DNA of 42,533 nucleotides, from the NCBI RefSeq assembly GCF_900116715.1, contig NZ_FPBM01000017.1:1-42533 (forward strand), read 5' to 3'. This DNA is from Polaromonas sp. YR568. Its GTDB lineage: Bacteria; Pseudomonadota; Gammaproteobacteria; Burkholderiales; Burkholderiaceae_C. A model generated the notes under the pieces. That model was not told where the DNA came from. It was given only the letters and a program-made list of their open reading frames with translations, and made no database searches. This document shows, piece by piece, positions 1-7,468 of the stretch (within the stretch, counting starts at the first letter, position 1; each line of letters opens with the position of its first letter). A program made the position numbers and the translations under genes.

Positions 1-236
1 CGCTGTTTCCGCGATTTTGTTGCCTCAATTCCCAGCCATGTGGCCAGCTTCTCGGCATAGGGATCGAGCTTGCTTGAGCTGACCCGCCTTGGATACTTGG
101 GCTCGCTCTCTTCTGATCGCAGGTGCTTCTTCACTGTGTTGCGAGCCAGGCCTGTACGCCTTGAGATCTCGCGGATGGACATCTGATCTCGCAATGCCCA
201 ACGTCTGATGACATTCAATGTCGCCACGTCTATCAC
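1..236 (-). CDS. istA: IS21-family transposase IstA, N-terminal part (runs off left edge)
   Basis: About 78 residues are visible, reading from a GTG at 236 towards base 1 with no stop before the edge. The protein begins MIDVATLNVIRRWALRD and continues with a helix-turn-helix (MSIREISRRTGLARNTVKKHL), the usual N-terminus of IS21-family IstA, which binds the element ends and carries a DDE catalytic core further downstream, outside this window. A GGAGG at about 246-250 lies nine bases before the GTG, which supports this start; an in-frame GTG at 227 is the alternative. The IstB helper ATPase would follow IstA and is not visible. I am confident of the family. Whether the element is intact cannot be seen. 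Confidence 0.85.
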   Translation of the reverse strand, partial: MIDVATLNVIRRWALRDQMSIREISRRTGLARNTVKKHLRSEESEPKYPRRVSSSKLDPYAEKLATWLGIEATKSRKQ

Positions 237-283
237 TCCTAATTTCCCTCCGCTTTTAAAACAAGCAGAGTAGTGCCTACGTG

Positions 284-337
284 GGTCAGATTTGGATGGA
301 AATTACTGCGCTAACTGGATCAGATTTCGATGAAATT
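284..337. repeat. Two terminal direct repeats of the IS21-family element
   Basis: Copies at 284-304 and 317-337 differ by one substitution and a one-base shift and are spaced 33 bp start to start. In IS21 relatives such repeats are transposase binding sites. The second copy contains the ATG at 330 that opens the longest reading frame of the neighbouring phosphatase-like gene. Confidence 0.7.
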
Positions 338-881
338 CAACATGTATGGCCCAAAAATGCTAAATCAATCTGAACAAGCTCTCACGACACCCAATTACGA
401 GGCTTCCGTTTCCCCGGTTAGCCGCTACAGGGGGCACATCCTCGTCGTTGGCTATGGGAATGTTTGCCGCAGTCCCATGGCTGAGCAGGTCATCGCCCGG
501 AGAATGCCTGAGCTGACCGTGGTCTCTGCAGGCTTGAACACGGTGAATGGCCAGATGGCCGATCTCAATTCACGGCAGATCGCGAAGGCTAACAGCTTGA
601 ACCTGGAACACCACCGGTCAAAACGGGTCAGTTACTCCCTCTGCAAGAGTGCGCAACTTGTTCTTGCCATGGAAACCGATCTGGCAACGACGCTGAAGTG
701 GCTCTTTCCGATGGCGCACACCAGGATCTTCCGGATTGGCGAATTCCGGGATATCGACGTCGTTGATCCTTACTGCCAGACACGCGATATGTTCGAGCTG
801 GCGTTTCGCCAGATTGAACTGTGTGTCGATGGGTGGATTCCGCACCTTGAAGCCCTGCGCGGCCGCAGCCGTGAGCGGTAA
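330..881 (+). CDS. Low-molecular-weight protein tyrosine phosphatase-like protein with Cys-to-Gly at the catalytic site
   Basis: The fold is recognisable. A P-loop-like VVGYGNVCRSPMAEQ lies at residues 39-53 and a general-acid DPY motif at 146-148. In active family members (Wzb, Etp, EpsP) the loop is C-x5-R-S, with the first Cys as nucleophile. Here that position is Gly41 (GGC at 450-452), while Arg47 and Ser48 remain. A single T-to-G change from TGC would give this, so the protein is probably unable to hydrolyse phosphotyrosine. Relatives often sit in exopolysaccharide clusters paired with a tyrosine kinase; no partner is visible, but the IS hides the left side. The start is uncertain: ATG 330 lies inside the IS repeat, and ATG 342 or 357 are in frame and may be native. 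No clear Shine-Dalgarno sequence precedes any of them. Confidence 0.75.
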   Translation: MKFNMYGPKMLNQSEQALTTPNYEASVSPVSRYRGHILVVGYGNVCRSPMAEQVIARRMPELTVVSAGLNTVNGQMADLNSRQIAKANSLNLEHHRSKRVSYSLCKSAQLVLAMETDLATTLKWLFPMAHTRIFRIGEFRDIDVVDPYCQTRDMFELAFRQIELCVDGWIPHLEALRGRSRER

Positions 882-934
882 GGCTTCAACCGGCGCGGGC
901 ATGGCTTTGTTCCACCAAAAGCACTGCTTCCCGC

Positions 935-967
935 TTGATCGTTAGTTGATCGTTAGTTGAGCGTTAG
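935..967. repeat. Three tandem copies of an 11-bp unit
   Basis: TTGATCGTTAG occurs at 935-945 and 946-956, followed by TTGAGCGTTAG at 957-967. It lies between the phosphatase-like gene and the tandem gene pair. The third copy differs by one base. No function is visible. Confidence 0.8.
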
Positions 968-1140
968 AGCGTGTTCCCACCCTCCGCCCGCATTTGCCGC
1001 GGGGTGTTGACTCGCCCAATACCGTGTGAGTCTCAAAAAAACTGGCCGCAGCCGCAATCTTGTGCGCGTTCGGCTTCGAGTTTCGAAAATCCGGCCGCCC
1101 ATGCTCCATGGCGGGCGATAAAACCAGAAAAGGAAAAGGT

Positions 1141-1641
1141 GTGAAGTTCAGTACGTTCAAGGCGCTCGTTGATTCAAACCGGGTGCAGACGCCGCAGTAT
1201 GCGCAAGATGAATTGTTGAATCTGATTTCGGCGTGTTTTACCGCTCAACAGAGCGACCTGGCGCGATTGATAGTGCGTGACTTCATCGTGGATGTGGGCT
1301 TGCGGCATCTTTGCGATCAGGCGCCAGCGGAGCCTTATCTTGGCGTGGCCGAAGTGCTTCAGGTTGCCCTCAATGAGCGCGGTCGCTCTCAGCAGGAAAA
1401 CAGTGACTGGGCGCGTGCGATCCAGCTTGCGGCCTTGCACGCCTCCTTGTATCCGTCGCCTGTTCCAGTCAGGGAGAAGCTGGAGAGGGACACCCGTGTG
1501 AATCTGCTCGCAAAGTTCATCCGGGGCTTGAGAAGCCGGGGCTATACCGTCACGTTGCCGGATACCGATGGATTGAATGCGGACAACGAAATTGCCCGTA
1601 TTGCCGCGGATATCGAAAAGTTGTGGAGTAATGCCCTGTGA
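1141..1641 (+). CDS. Truncated tandem copy of the downstream nuclease-like protein (N-terminal domain only)
   Basis: A 166-residue frame starts at GTG 1141, chosen because AGGAAAAGGT sits directly upstream and the arrangement is identical to that of the full-length neighbour. It matches residues 1 to about 170 of the next gene, including the shared block RDFIVDVGLRHLCDQAPAEP and PYLGVAE. It stops just after the conserved IARIAADIEKL, where the duplicated unit joins the next leader. It lacks the later region with the nuclease signature. The frame is open, without internal stops, so it may be expressed as a stand-alone helical domain (a possible regulator or decoy), or it may be a remnant. I recognise no family for this domain. 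Confidence 0.6.
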   Translation: MKFSTFKALVDSNRVQTPQYAQDELLNLISACFTAQQSDLARLIVRDFIVDVGLRHLCDQAPAEPYLGVAEVLQVALNERGRSQQENSDWARAIQLAALHASLYPSPVPVREKLERDTRVNLLAKFIRGLRSRGYTVTLPDTDGLNADNEIARIAADIEKLWSNAL

Positions 1642-1704
1642 GTTTCAGAAAAACCCGGCCACCCATGTGCCCTGGGGGGCGGTAAAACCAAAAAAGGAGA
1701 AGGT

Positions 1705-3735
1705 GTGGATTTCAGTACATTCAAAGCGCTCGTTGATTTAAACCAGGGGCAGGTGCAGGGGCAGGGGCAGATTCCGCAGCACACATCAGACGAATTATTG
1801 AGCCTGATTCTGGCGTGCTTTACCGCCCGGCAAAGCGATCAGGCGCGATTGATGGTGCGTGACTTCATCGTTGACGTGGGCTTGCGGCATCTGTGCGATC
1901 AGGCGCCGGCGGAGCCTTATCTCGGCGTGGCTGAAGCGCTTCAGGCTGCGCTCAGGGAGCGCGGATGCTCCCAGCAGGAAGACAGTGACTGGGAGCGTGC
2001 GATCCAGCTCGCATCGCTGTACGCCTTGTTGTATCCGTCGCCTGTTCCGGTCAGCCAGAAGCTGGAAATGAACACGCGTGTGAATGTGCTCGCGACGTCC
2101 GTCCTGGGCTTGAGAGGCCGTGGCTATACCGTCACGTTGCCGGATACCGGTGGGGTGGATGCGGACAGCGAAATCGCCCGTATCGCCGCAGATATCGACA
2201 AGCTTTCTGCTTCGCTGGGAAGCGCACTGGCGGACAGCGCAGTCGGAGCAATGGTTCGAAGCTATAGCGAGGTGGCGGGCCGCTTTGCAATCGGGCGTCC
2301 GGGGCAAACCGTTCAGTTGGGTGCAAAGCCTGATGTCACTCTTGCCTACCTCTATCAACTGGGGTTGCGGTATTTTGACAAGGAGCCGTCGGCTCTCAAC
2401 CCGCAAATGGCGCTTCGCCAGCTCCAGGATTTACTGACCTGGGCGTCGGCCTTGCATGACCTGACGCTTGGGACATTGGAGTTGATCCATGCGCGGCCGA
2501 ACGACATCATCGGCATCATTCAGAAGTCGGTGATGTATGACGCCGTGTTCCTGGTCACCCAGGTGAAGCCCGCACATGCGCGGGAATACCTTTTGTGGTT
2601 GATGAGCCAGGATGAGCTGGCCAGGCTCAAAGACGCACAAGGCCGCACAGCGGCGCAAGTGCTGGCTGTTGCATTGATGTTGCTGAGCCAATGCGAACGG
2701 GTAGCTCCGGATGCATTTACGCCGATAGACGTGCTGGAGGCGGCATATGCCTGCGGGCTTGATCGCGACGAAGCGGCCAGGCTGCTTCAGGACATCTTTA
2801 TGCATGCCAAAGGTGCAAACCAGGAGCTCAGCTATCCGCCCAAGGACACCCATGTGGACGCCGCGTTTCGGCCCTTACTCGGAGCCGGTGGCCGGCTTTG
2901 GATGCAGCCACCTCCCATGGCTGCCAGGGCTATCGTGAATGCCGCGCTGAAATGGTGTGAGGGTAAAAACAAGAACTTTGATGACAAAGTGCTGGGCCCG
3001 CTCTTCGAATCATTCGTGCGTGAGAAGCTGAAAGAGCATGGCGTTAACGTGATTCATGGTGACTACAACGAGGCCGGCTCGCAGAGCAGCGAATGCGACG
3101 CCCTGGTGGAAACAAACGATGCCATCATGATTCTGGAGCTGAAGACCAAAATGCTGACAAGGCGCGGGCGCGGCGCAGATGGGGTGGTCACTCTCGCGGA
3201 TCTTTCGCAAGCTATCGTCCGGCCTCAGGCACAGGCGATGGAGCGGCACGCCGTGCTCCAGGAGCGTGGGAGCATGACCCTGAGGTCGAAAGACGGCAAG
3301 TCAGTCACAAAAGTCCAGTTGGGGCCGCGCGAAGTCCTGAGGGTTTCTATCACCCGGGGAGATTTGGGAAGCCTTCACGACCGGGCGTTCCTGCAACATT
3401 TCTTGCGGGCCGGGTGTGTTTCAACCTTCCAGGCAACGGATCCCAAGCGGCAGGCCGACCTGGACGATTTTCACAAGTACTTCAAGAAATTTGACGCAGC
3501 CGCGCTGCGCGCCGGCGAGCGTGATTTAAGCAAGGTCTTCCCTTTCGAGCGCTCGTGGAGTCTCTCGGTGTTTCAGCTGCTACTGCTTCTCGAGCGCACT
3601 ACCGACAGCGAGAGCTTCTCCCGCGAGCTGCAGCGCAATCGCCGTGTCTTTACACCTATGCGTGACTTCTACACGGAATACGAATTCGCCCTTCAGCTCA
3701 GCCAATACCGGGCGAATGCGGCGCCGGCGCCGTGA
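1705..3735 (+). CDS. Unknown 676-residue protein with a PD-(D/E)XK nuclease-like signature
   Basis: The start is GTG 1705 behind GGAGAAGGT; no ATG competes. Residues 1-170 repeat the truncated gene upstream, and residues 170-430 look helical with no family I can name. From about 425 the sequence reads like a PD-(D/E)XK fold: a helix with GPLFESF, then ECD (463-465), then ILELKTK with Glu478-x-Lys480, and a later Gln/Arg-rich helix QAIVRPQAQAMERH that could be the extra motif of RecB-like nucleases. The spacing D465-x12-E478-x-K480 fits the family. No helicase, ATPase or membrane segment is seen. An inserted CAGGGG-type repeat at 1744-1770 encodes a Gln/Gly stretch absent from the paralogue. 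The position next to an IS suggests accessory DNA; a role in defence or plasmid/phage interference is an inference only. Confidence 0.7.
   Translation: MDFSTFKALVDLNQGQVQGQGQIPQHTSDELLSLILACFTARQSDQARLMVRDFIVDVGLRHLCDQAPAEPYLGVAEALQAALRERGCSQQEDSDWERAIQLASLYALLYPSPVPVSQKLEMNTRVNVLATSVLGLRGRGYTVTLPDTGGVDADSEIARIAADIDKLSASLGSALADSAVGAMVRSYSEVAGRFAIGRPGQTVQLGAKPDVTLAYLYQLGLRYFDKEPSALNPQMALRQLQDLLTWASALHDLTLGTLELIHARPNDIIGIIQKSVMYDAVFLVTQVKPAHAREYLLWLMSQDELARLKDAQGRTAAQVLAVALMLLSQCERVAPDAFTPIDVLEAAYACGLDRDEAARLLQDIFMHAKGANQELSYPPKDTHVDAAFRPLLGAGGRLWMQPPPMAARAIVNAALKWCEGKNKNFDDKVLGPLFESFVREKLKEHGVNVIHGDYNEAGSQSSECDALVETNDAIMILELKTKMLTRRGRGADGVVTLADLSQAIVRPQAQAMERHAVLQERGSMTLRSKDGKSVTKVQLGPREVLRVSITRGDLGSLHDRAFLQHFLRAGCVSTFQATDPKRQADLDDFHKYFKKFDAAALRAGERDLSKVFPFERSWSLSVFQLLLLLERTTDSESFSRELQRNRRVFTPMRDFYTEYEFALQLSQYRANAAPAP
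1744..1770. repeat. Hexanucleotide repeat inside the nuclease-like gene
   Basis: Four CAGGGG/CAGGTG units followed by CAG encode alternating Gln and Gly/Val. The paralogue at 1141 lacks them. Because the unit is six bases, changes in copy number keep the reading frame. Confidence 0.75.
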
Positions 3736-3778
3736 CGGACCCATCGCGCTTCCGTTTCCGCCCACGGCCACCCTAACC

Positions 3779-3799
3779 GGGCCGGCATGGCGCCGGCCC
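3779..3799. terminator. GC-rich hairpin between convergent genes
   Basis: GGGCCGGC and GCCGGCCC form an 8-bp perfect stem with a 5-base loop, between the end of the nuclease-like gene and the end of the convergent MmgE/PrpD gene. No T-run follows on either strand, so intrinsic termination is uncertain. Confidence 0.4.
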
Positions 3800-3819
3800 A
3801 CTCATGTACGAACAGGTGC

Positions 3820-5196
3820 TCAGCCCTTGGGCGCCGCCAGCCCGATGATGGCCGACACATTGGGCGCCTTGCCCACGGCCCAGCAGGCGCTGATGAGCTG
3901 ACTGGTCTGCGCTGCGCCCAGGATGGGGTCCGACAGGCCGTGGAACTTGCCTTCCAGCAGGGCGTCGGTCATGGGGTTTTGCAGGGAGCCGATGGCGTGT
4001 TCGACAAACACGTGCACGCGGCGGCCGTCTTTTAAGACCGCCGTTACGTCCACGCTGGCTTCGTCGATGGAGTCGTCGACAGTGGCGACCACCTTGCGGC
4101 GCAGCGCCACCATGTCGGGGCGGTTGACGACTTCGTCGGAGAACTCGTCTTCAGCGGCATAACCGAAGGTCAGGCCCGCGGCGCAGCCGTGGTACACGCT
4201 GAACTTGGCCTGCAGGCCGTCGGCGGGCTCTTTCTTGCCGGTCAGCTCCAGCACCAGCGAATGCACCTTGAGCTCGATGCGTTCGACCTGGTCGGGCGTG
4301 ACGCCCTGGCCGCGCAGCTGCGCGCAGGCGTCGATGCTGGGGTGGATCACGATGCCGCAGGCAAAAGGCTTGTAGCTGTTGAAAGAGATTTCAAAACGCT
4401 GGCCCAGCTCGCCGGTGATTTCGTTCCAGTCGTTTTTGGTCGAGACGGTCTGCATCATGCCGCGCGGCGCTTCAAGCGCCTTGGGGCTGGCGGTAAAGCC
4501 TTTGCTGGCCAGCAGCGCCGACATCAAACCCGCGCGCGCCGCGCCGCCGGGGTGAAAGGGCTTGGTCATGGTGCCGAACTGCTCACGCATGCCGACAGGC
4601 TGCGAGGCGGCAATGCCCAGCGCCATGGCGGTTTTTTCAATGTCGAGTTTTAGCAGGCGCGCGCACGCGGCTGCCGCACCCAGCGTGCCGGTGGAGCCGG
4701 TGATGTGCCAGCCGCGGTCGTAGTGCTCGGGGTACATCGCGTTGCCGACGCGGCAGGACACGTCGATGCCGATCACCAGTGCGTCAATCACATCGCGCCC
4801 GCTGGCGCCGGTGTGCTCGGCCAGAGCCAGCACGGCCGAGGCAACAGGGCCGGCCGGGTGGATGATGGTTTTGAGGTGGGTGTCGTCAAAGTCAAAGGTG
4901 TGCGAGGTGATGCCGTTGACCAGGGCCGCGCTGGCCATGTCGACCTTGTCGCTGCGGCCCAGCACGCTGGCCTGCGCCGCCGGTTGCAGCATGTTGACCG
5001 CCGCCAGCGCCGCGTCTGCCGCTTCGTGTTTGGCCGCGCCCACGGCGCAGCCCAGCCAGTTCATGAAGGTGCGGTGCGCCTCGTGGTCGACCGCATCGCT
5101 CCAGCCGCGTGAGGGATGGGTGGCGACGAACTTCGCGAGGATTTGTGTGACGGGAGGGGCGTTGTGGTCGGCGGCGACCTGGGTATTGCGGGCCAT
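3820..5196 (-). CDS. MmgE/PrpD family protein
   Basis: At 458 residues it has the normal family length. The recognisable segments are TFDFDDTHLKTIIHP near residue 100 and HITGSTGTLGAAAACARLL near 165, both typical of the MmgE/PrpD fold shared by 2-methylcitrate dehydratase and cis-aconitate decarboxylase. The true substrate cannot be read from sequence; Comamonadaceae carry many paralogues in catabolic clusters. No prpB or prpC is nearby, so methylcitrate dehydration is not assumed. It lies downstream of a Bug receptor and a GntR regulator on the same strand, which suggests joint use of an organic acid or its lactone. The start is ATG 5196, preceded by AAAAGAAGAAA as a weak ribosome site. Confidence 0.85.
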   Translation of the reverse strand: MARNTQVAADHNAPPVTQILAKFVATHPSRGWSDAVDHEAHRTFMNWLGCAVGAAKHEAADAALAAVNMLQPAAQASVLGRSDKVDMASAALVNGITSHTFDFDDTHLKTIIHPAGPVASAVLALAEHTGASGRDVIDALVIGIDVSCRVGNAMYPEHYDRGWHITGSTGTLGAAAACARLLKLDIEKTAMALGIAASQPVGMREQFGTMTKPFHPGGAARAGLMSALLASKGFTASPKALEAPRGMMQTVSTKNDWNEITGELGQRFEISFNSYKPFACGIVIHPSIDACAQLRGQGVTPDQVERIELKVHSLVLELTGKKEPADGLQAKFSVYHGCAAGLTFGYAAEDEFSDEVVNRPDMVALRRKVVATVDDSIDEASVDVTAVLKDGRRVHVFVEHAIGSLQNPMTDALLEGKFHGLSDPILGAAQTSQLISACWAVGKAPNVSAIIGLAAPKG

Positions 5197-5316
5197 AGAT
5201 TTCTTCTTTTAGCAGGAGGTCCTGCAAAGGGGTAAGGGATGGTGAAGCGGGGAGGGCGCTGGCCCGCGCCGCAAAGGGCGGCGCAGGCGCGCGGGCGTAC
5301 CGGCGAAAAAGGGGCG

Positions 5317-6288
5317 TTAGCTCTCGAGCTGGATATTCCTTTCCTTGGCAAGCTTGGTCCAGCGGGCGATGTCGATCTGCATGAAGGAGCCGAAGAACTC
5401 GGGGCTCATCTGCACCAGCTCGATGGCTTCGCTGGAGAGTTTGGTTTTCATGTCGGGCTGCGCCAGCACCTGGGTGAGCGAGTCGCTCAGCGTCTTCACG
5501 ACGGCCGGCGGCATCTTGGCGGGGCCGACCACGCCGTACCACTGGATGGCGTCAAAGCCTTTGAAGCCGGCCTCTTCCATCGTGGGCACGTCTTTGAGCA
5601 GCGGGTGGCGTTTGCGGCCCGTCACGGCCAGCGCGCGCATGCGGTCGCCCTTGAGGTGCGGCAGCGCGGCGGCCAGGCCCGGGAACATGGCCTGGGTTTG
5701 TCCGCCGATGAGGTCGTTGATGGCCGGCGCGATGCCGCGGTAGGGAATGTGCACCATGAAGGTGTCGGTGGCCTGCTTGAAGAGCTCGGCCGTCAGGTGG
5801 GTGAGCGAGCCGGGGCCGGCTGAGCCGTAGCTCACCCTGCCGGGGTTCTTCTTCAGGTAGTCGATGAATTCCTTGACGGTTTTCGCCGGCACGGCGGAGT
5901 TGACGACCAGCACATTGGGCGTTGCGCCAATCATGCCGATGGGCGTGAAGTCCTTGATCGGGTCATAAGGCAGTTTGCGCGTGGCCGGGCTGGTGCCGTG
6001 CGTGGCGACGTAGCCCTGCATCAGCGTGTAGCCGTCGGGCGCCGAGCGCGCCGTGGTCTGGCAGGCGATCACGCCGCCGCCGCCGCCCTGGTTGTCGACG
6101 ACAAAACTCTGGTTGAGGATCTTGCCCCAGCGCTCGGTGACGGTGCGCCCGACCAGGTCGCTGCCGCCGCCGGCCGCGACCGGCACGATGTAGCGGATGG
6201 GCTTGTTCGGAAAAGCCGTCTGGGCCAGGGCCAGGCCGGGGGCGTAAATCAGGGCGGGTGCTGCTTGCAGCAGGGTGCGGCGTTTCAT
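5317..6288 (-). CDS. Bug/TctC-family tripartite tricarboxylate transporter substrate-binding protein
   Basis: The protein has 323 residues with an N-terminal signal peptide (MKRRTLLQAAPALIYAPGLALA, cleavage after about residue 22) for export to the periplasm. The mature part starts FPNKPIRYIVPVAAGGGSD, the classical Bug opening strand and ligand loop, and continues with the RVSYGSAGPGSLTHL, HIPYRGIAPAINDL and DVPTMEEAGF blocks of the family. Members bind carboxylates or related small molecules, usually as orphans without local TctA/TctB, as here. The gene lies between the GntR regulator and the MmgE/PrpD gene on one strand, with gaps of about 120 and 107 bases, so co-transcription is plausible. 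Confidence 0.92.
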   Translation of the reverse strand: MKRRTLLQAAPALIYAPGLALAQTAFPNKPIRYIVPVAAGGGSDLVGRTVTERWGKILNQSFVVDNQGGGGGVIACQTTARSAPDGYTLMQGYVATHGTSPATRKLPYDPIKDFTPIGMIGATPNVLVVNSAVPAKTVKEFIDYLKKNPGRVSYGSAGPGSLTHLTAELFKQATDTFMVHIPYRGIAPAINDLIGGQTQAMFPGLAAALPHLKGDRMRALAVTGRKRHPLLKDVPTMEEAGFKGFDAIQWYGVVGPAKMPPAVVKTLSDSLTQVLAQPDMKTKLSSEAIELVQMSPEFFGSFMQIDIARWTKLAKERNIQLES

Positions 6289-6395
6289 GGGTCTTGTCTC
6301 CAGGTTGATGCGTGTGAATCAGGAAGGCCGCTTTGCCGGCTTGGGCCGGTCTTCGGGGCGATTTCTGTTCGCGGTGTTGATGAATGGTTAAAAGG

Positions 6396-7205
6396 TCAGG
6401 GTGTTACGGGTTCAGATTCAGAGGTGGCAGAAGTGGCTGTTGTGGTCGTTGTAGGGGTGGCACCTGTGGAGCCTGCGGCGGCCAAGACACCGGCCAATGC
6501 GCCGGCTTGTTGCAGCCGCTGGTAGGCGTCGCTCACGTGATGAGACAGCAAGGCCTCGCAGCGCGCGGCATCGGCGTCGCGCAGCGCCTTGGCGATCTCC
6601 ACGTGCTCGGCAATCGACACCTTCATGCCGATGTCCTTGGAAAGATTTTTCAGGCGCGACAGGTGCAGCTTTTGCACGATGCCGCGGTAAGTCTCAGACA
6701 GCTGCCGGTTGCCGGCGGCTTCGACGATGGCCCAGTGAAAGCGCAGGTTCTCCGAGTAGTACTGCTGCACCTCGTGCTGCGAGGCCGCGGCCTGCATGAC
6801 CTGGTTGGAGGCGTCCAGCAGCGTGGCCAGCGCATTGCGCTCTGCGGCCGGCAGGCGGGCTGCGCAGGCGCCGGCAAAACCGTCGAGCAGGCCGCGCATT
6901 TGATAGAGGTCGCGTATTTCGGCGGCGTCGAGCTGGCGCACAAACACGCCCGAATGCTTGCGCGAAATCACCAGGCCCGAGCTCTCCAGCTCACGCAAAG
7001 CCTCACGCACTGGCACGCGCGAAACCTGCAGGCGGCTGGCTACGTCCGGCTCGTTGATGCGCTGGCCCGGCACCAGCACGCCCTTGAGGATCATGGCCAG
7101 CATGTCGTCGCGAACCAGCTTGGACAGCGGGATGTCGCGCACGGTGTCAAAGTGCCCGGCGGGGGATTCGGTCAGCCAGGGGAGGGTAGCGGTCATGAAC
7201 GGCAT
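6396..7205 (-). CDS. GntR-family transcriptional regulator, FadR/FCD subgroup
   Basis: The protein has 269 residues. A winged helix occupies about 30-95 (PGQRINEPDVASRLQVSRVP then VREALRELESSGLV) and an FCD ligand domain about 100-235. The FCD metal-type residues are present: FHWAIVEAAGNRQL, AEHVEIAKALRDAD and LLSHHVSDAY. A low-complexity Thr/Ser/Ala tail (about 245-269) is unusual and probably disordered. Such regulators usually repress neighbouring catabolic genes until an organic acid binds. The perfect palindrome only seven bases upstream of the start suggests autorepression. ATG 7205 is taken as start; ATG 7196 is the in-frame alternative, and neither has a clear Shine-Dalgarno sequence. 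Confidence 0.9.
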   Translation of the reverse strand: MPFMTATLPWLTESPAGHFDTVRDIPLSKLVRDDMLAMILKGVLVPGQRINEPDVASRLQVSRVPVREALRELESSGLVISRKHSGVFVRQLDAAEIRDLYQMRGLLDGFAGACAARLPAAERNALATLLDASNQVMQAAASQHEVQQYYSENLRFHWAIVEAAGNRQLSETYRGIVQKLHLSRLKNLSKDIGMKVSIAEHVEIAKALRDADAARCEALLSHHVSDAYQRLQQAGALAGVLAAAGSTGATPTTTTTATSATSESEPVTP

Positions 7206-7211
7206 CCGTTA

Positions 7212-7225
7212 TTTCGTATACGAAA
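7212..7225. promoter_or_regulatory. Candidate GntR operator, perfect 14-bp palindrome
   Basis: TTTCGTATACGAAA is a perfect inverted repeat just upstream of the GntR start codon. FadR-subgroup regulators bind short palindromes, commonly with GTATAC-type centres. No second copy is visible before the Bug gene or before the divergent MFS gene, so only autoregulation, or control of a transcript starting here, is supported. Confidence 0.55.
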
Positions 7226-7468
7226 ACGGGATTTTGCCAGTAAATCGAGCGTGCAAGCCTGTTTGGCCGCATTTGGCGGGCGGCTTTTTGCCAAATCCGG
7301 GAAATCGCGCCGAGCATTATTGCAATAGAGAAATAAAGAAGTGCGATATCAGTACTTTATTGAATGAGGCGTAACTTCTAAAGTTGGCGCTCATTTCATT
7401 CATATATGTGTTGGCCCGGCTTCACCGGCCGCTCACCCCCACTGTTCAACCTGACTGCCCGCACTTCC

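Larger units (their letters stand above)
1..342 (-). mobile_element. IS21-family insertion sequence, istA-proximal end
   Basis: The istA start is followed outward by two 21-bp direct repeats (284-304 and 317-337, both of the form GG-TCAGATTT-GATG-AAATT), the multiple-terminal-repeat arrangement typical of IS21 ends. The outermost base is probably the CA at 341-342, because IS21-family tips read TG...CA. The exact tip and the target duplication cannot be confirmed, since the other end lies outside the window. Confidence 0.7.
1078..2205. repeat. Diverged tandem duplication: leader plus N-terminal coding part
   Basis: Unit 1 (about 1078-1623) and unit 2 (about 1640-2205) match over a leader of about 65 bp and then over the first 160 or so codons of the two adjacent genes. 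Both leaders start with GAGTTTC and contain a GC-rich block, AAAACCA and a purine-rich Shine-Dalgarno sequence before a GTG start. By eye roughly three quarters of the residues are identical, so the duplication is not recent. The first bases of unit 2 supply the TGA that ends the truncated gene. Confidence 0.8.

Noticed and set aside
3820..5196. prpD of the methylcitrate cycle
   Set aside because: There are no prpB, prpC or acnD neighbours, and the family is functionally broad, so only the family name is given.
4705..5212. Plus-strand open frames opposite the MmgE/PrpD gene
   Set aside because: High GC content makes long antisense frames. The minus-strand frame has a full family match and these have none.
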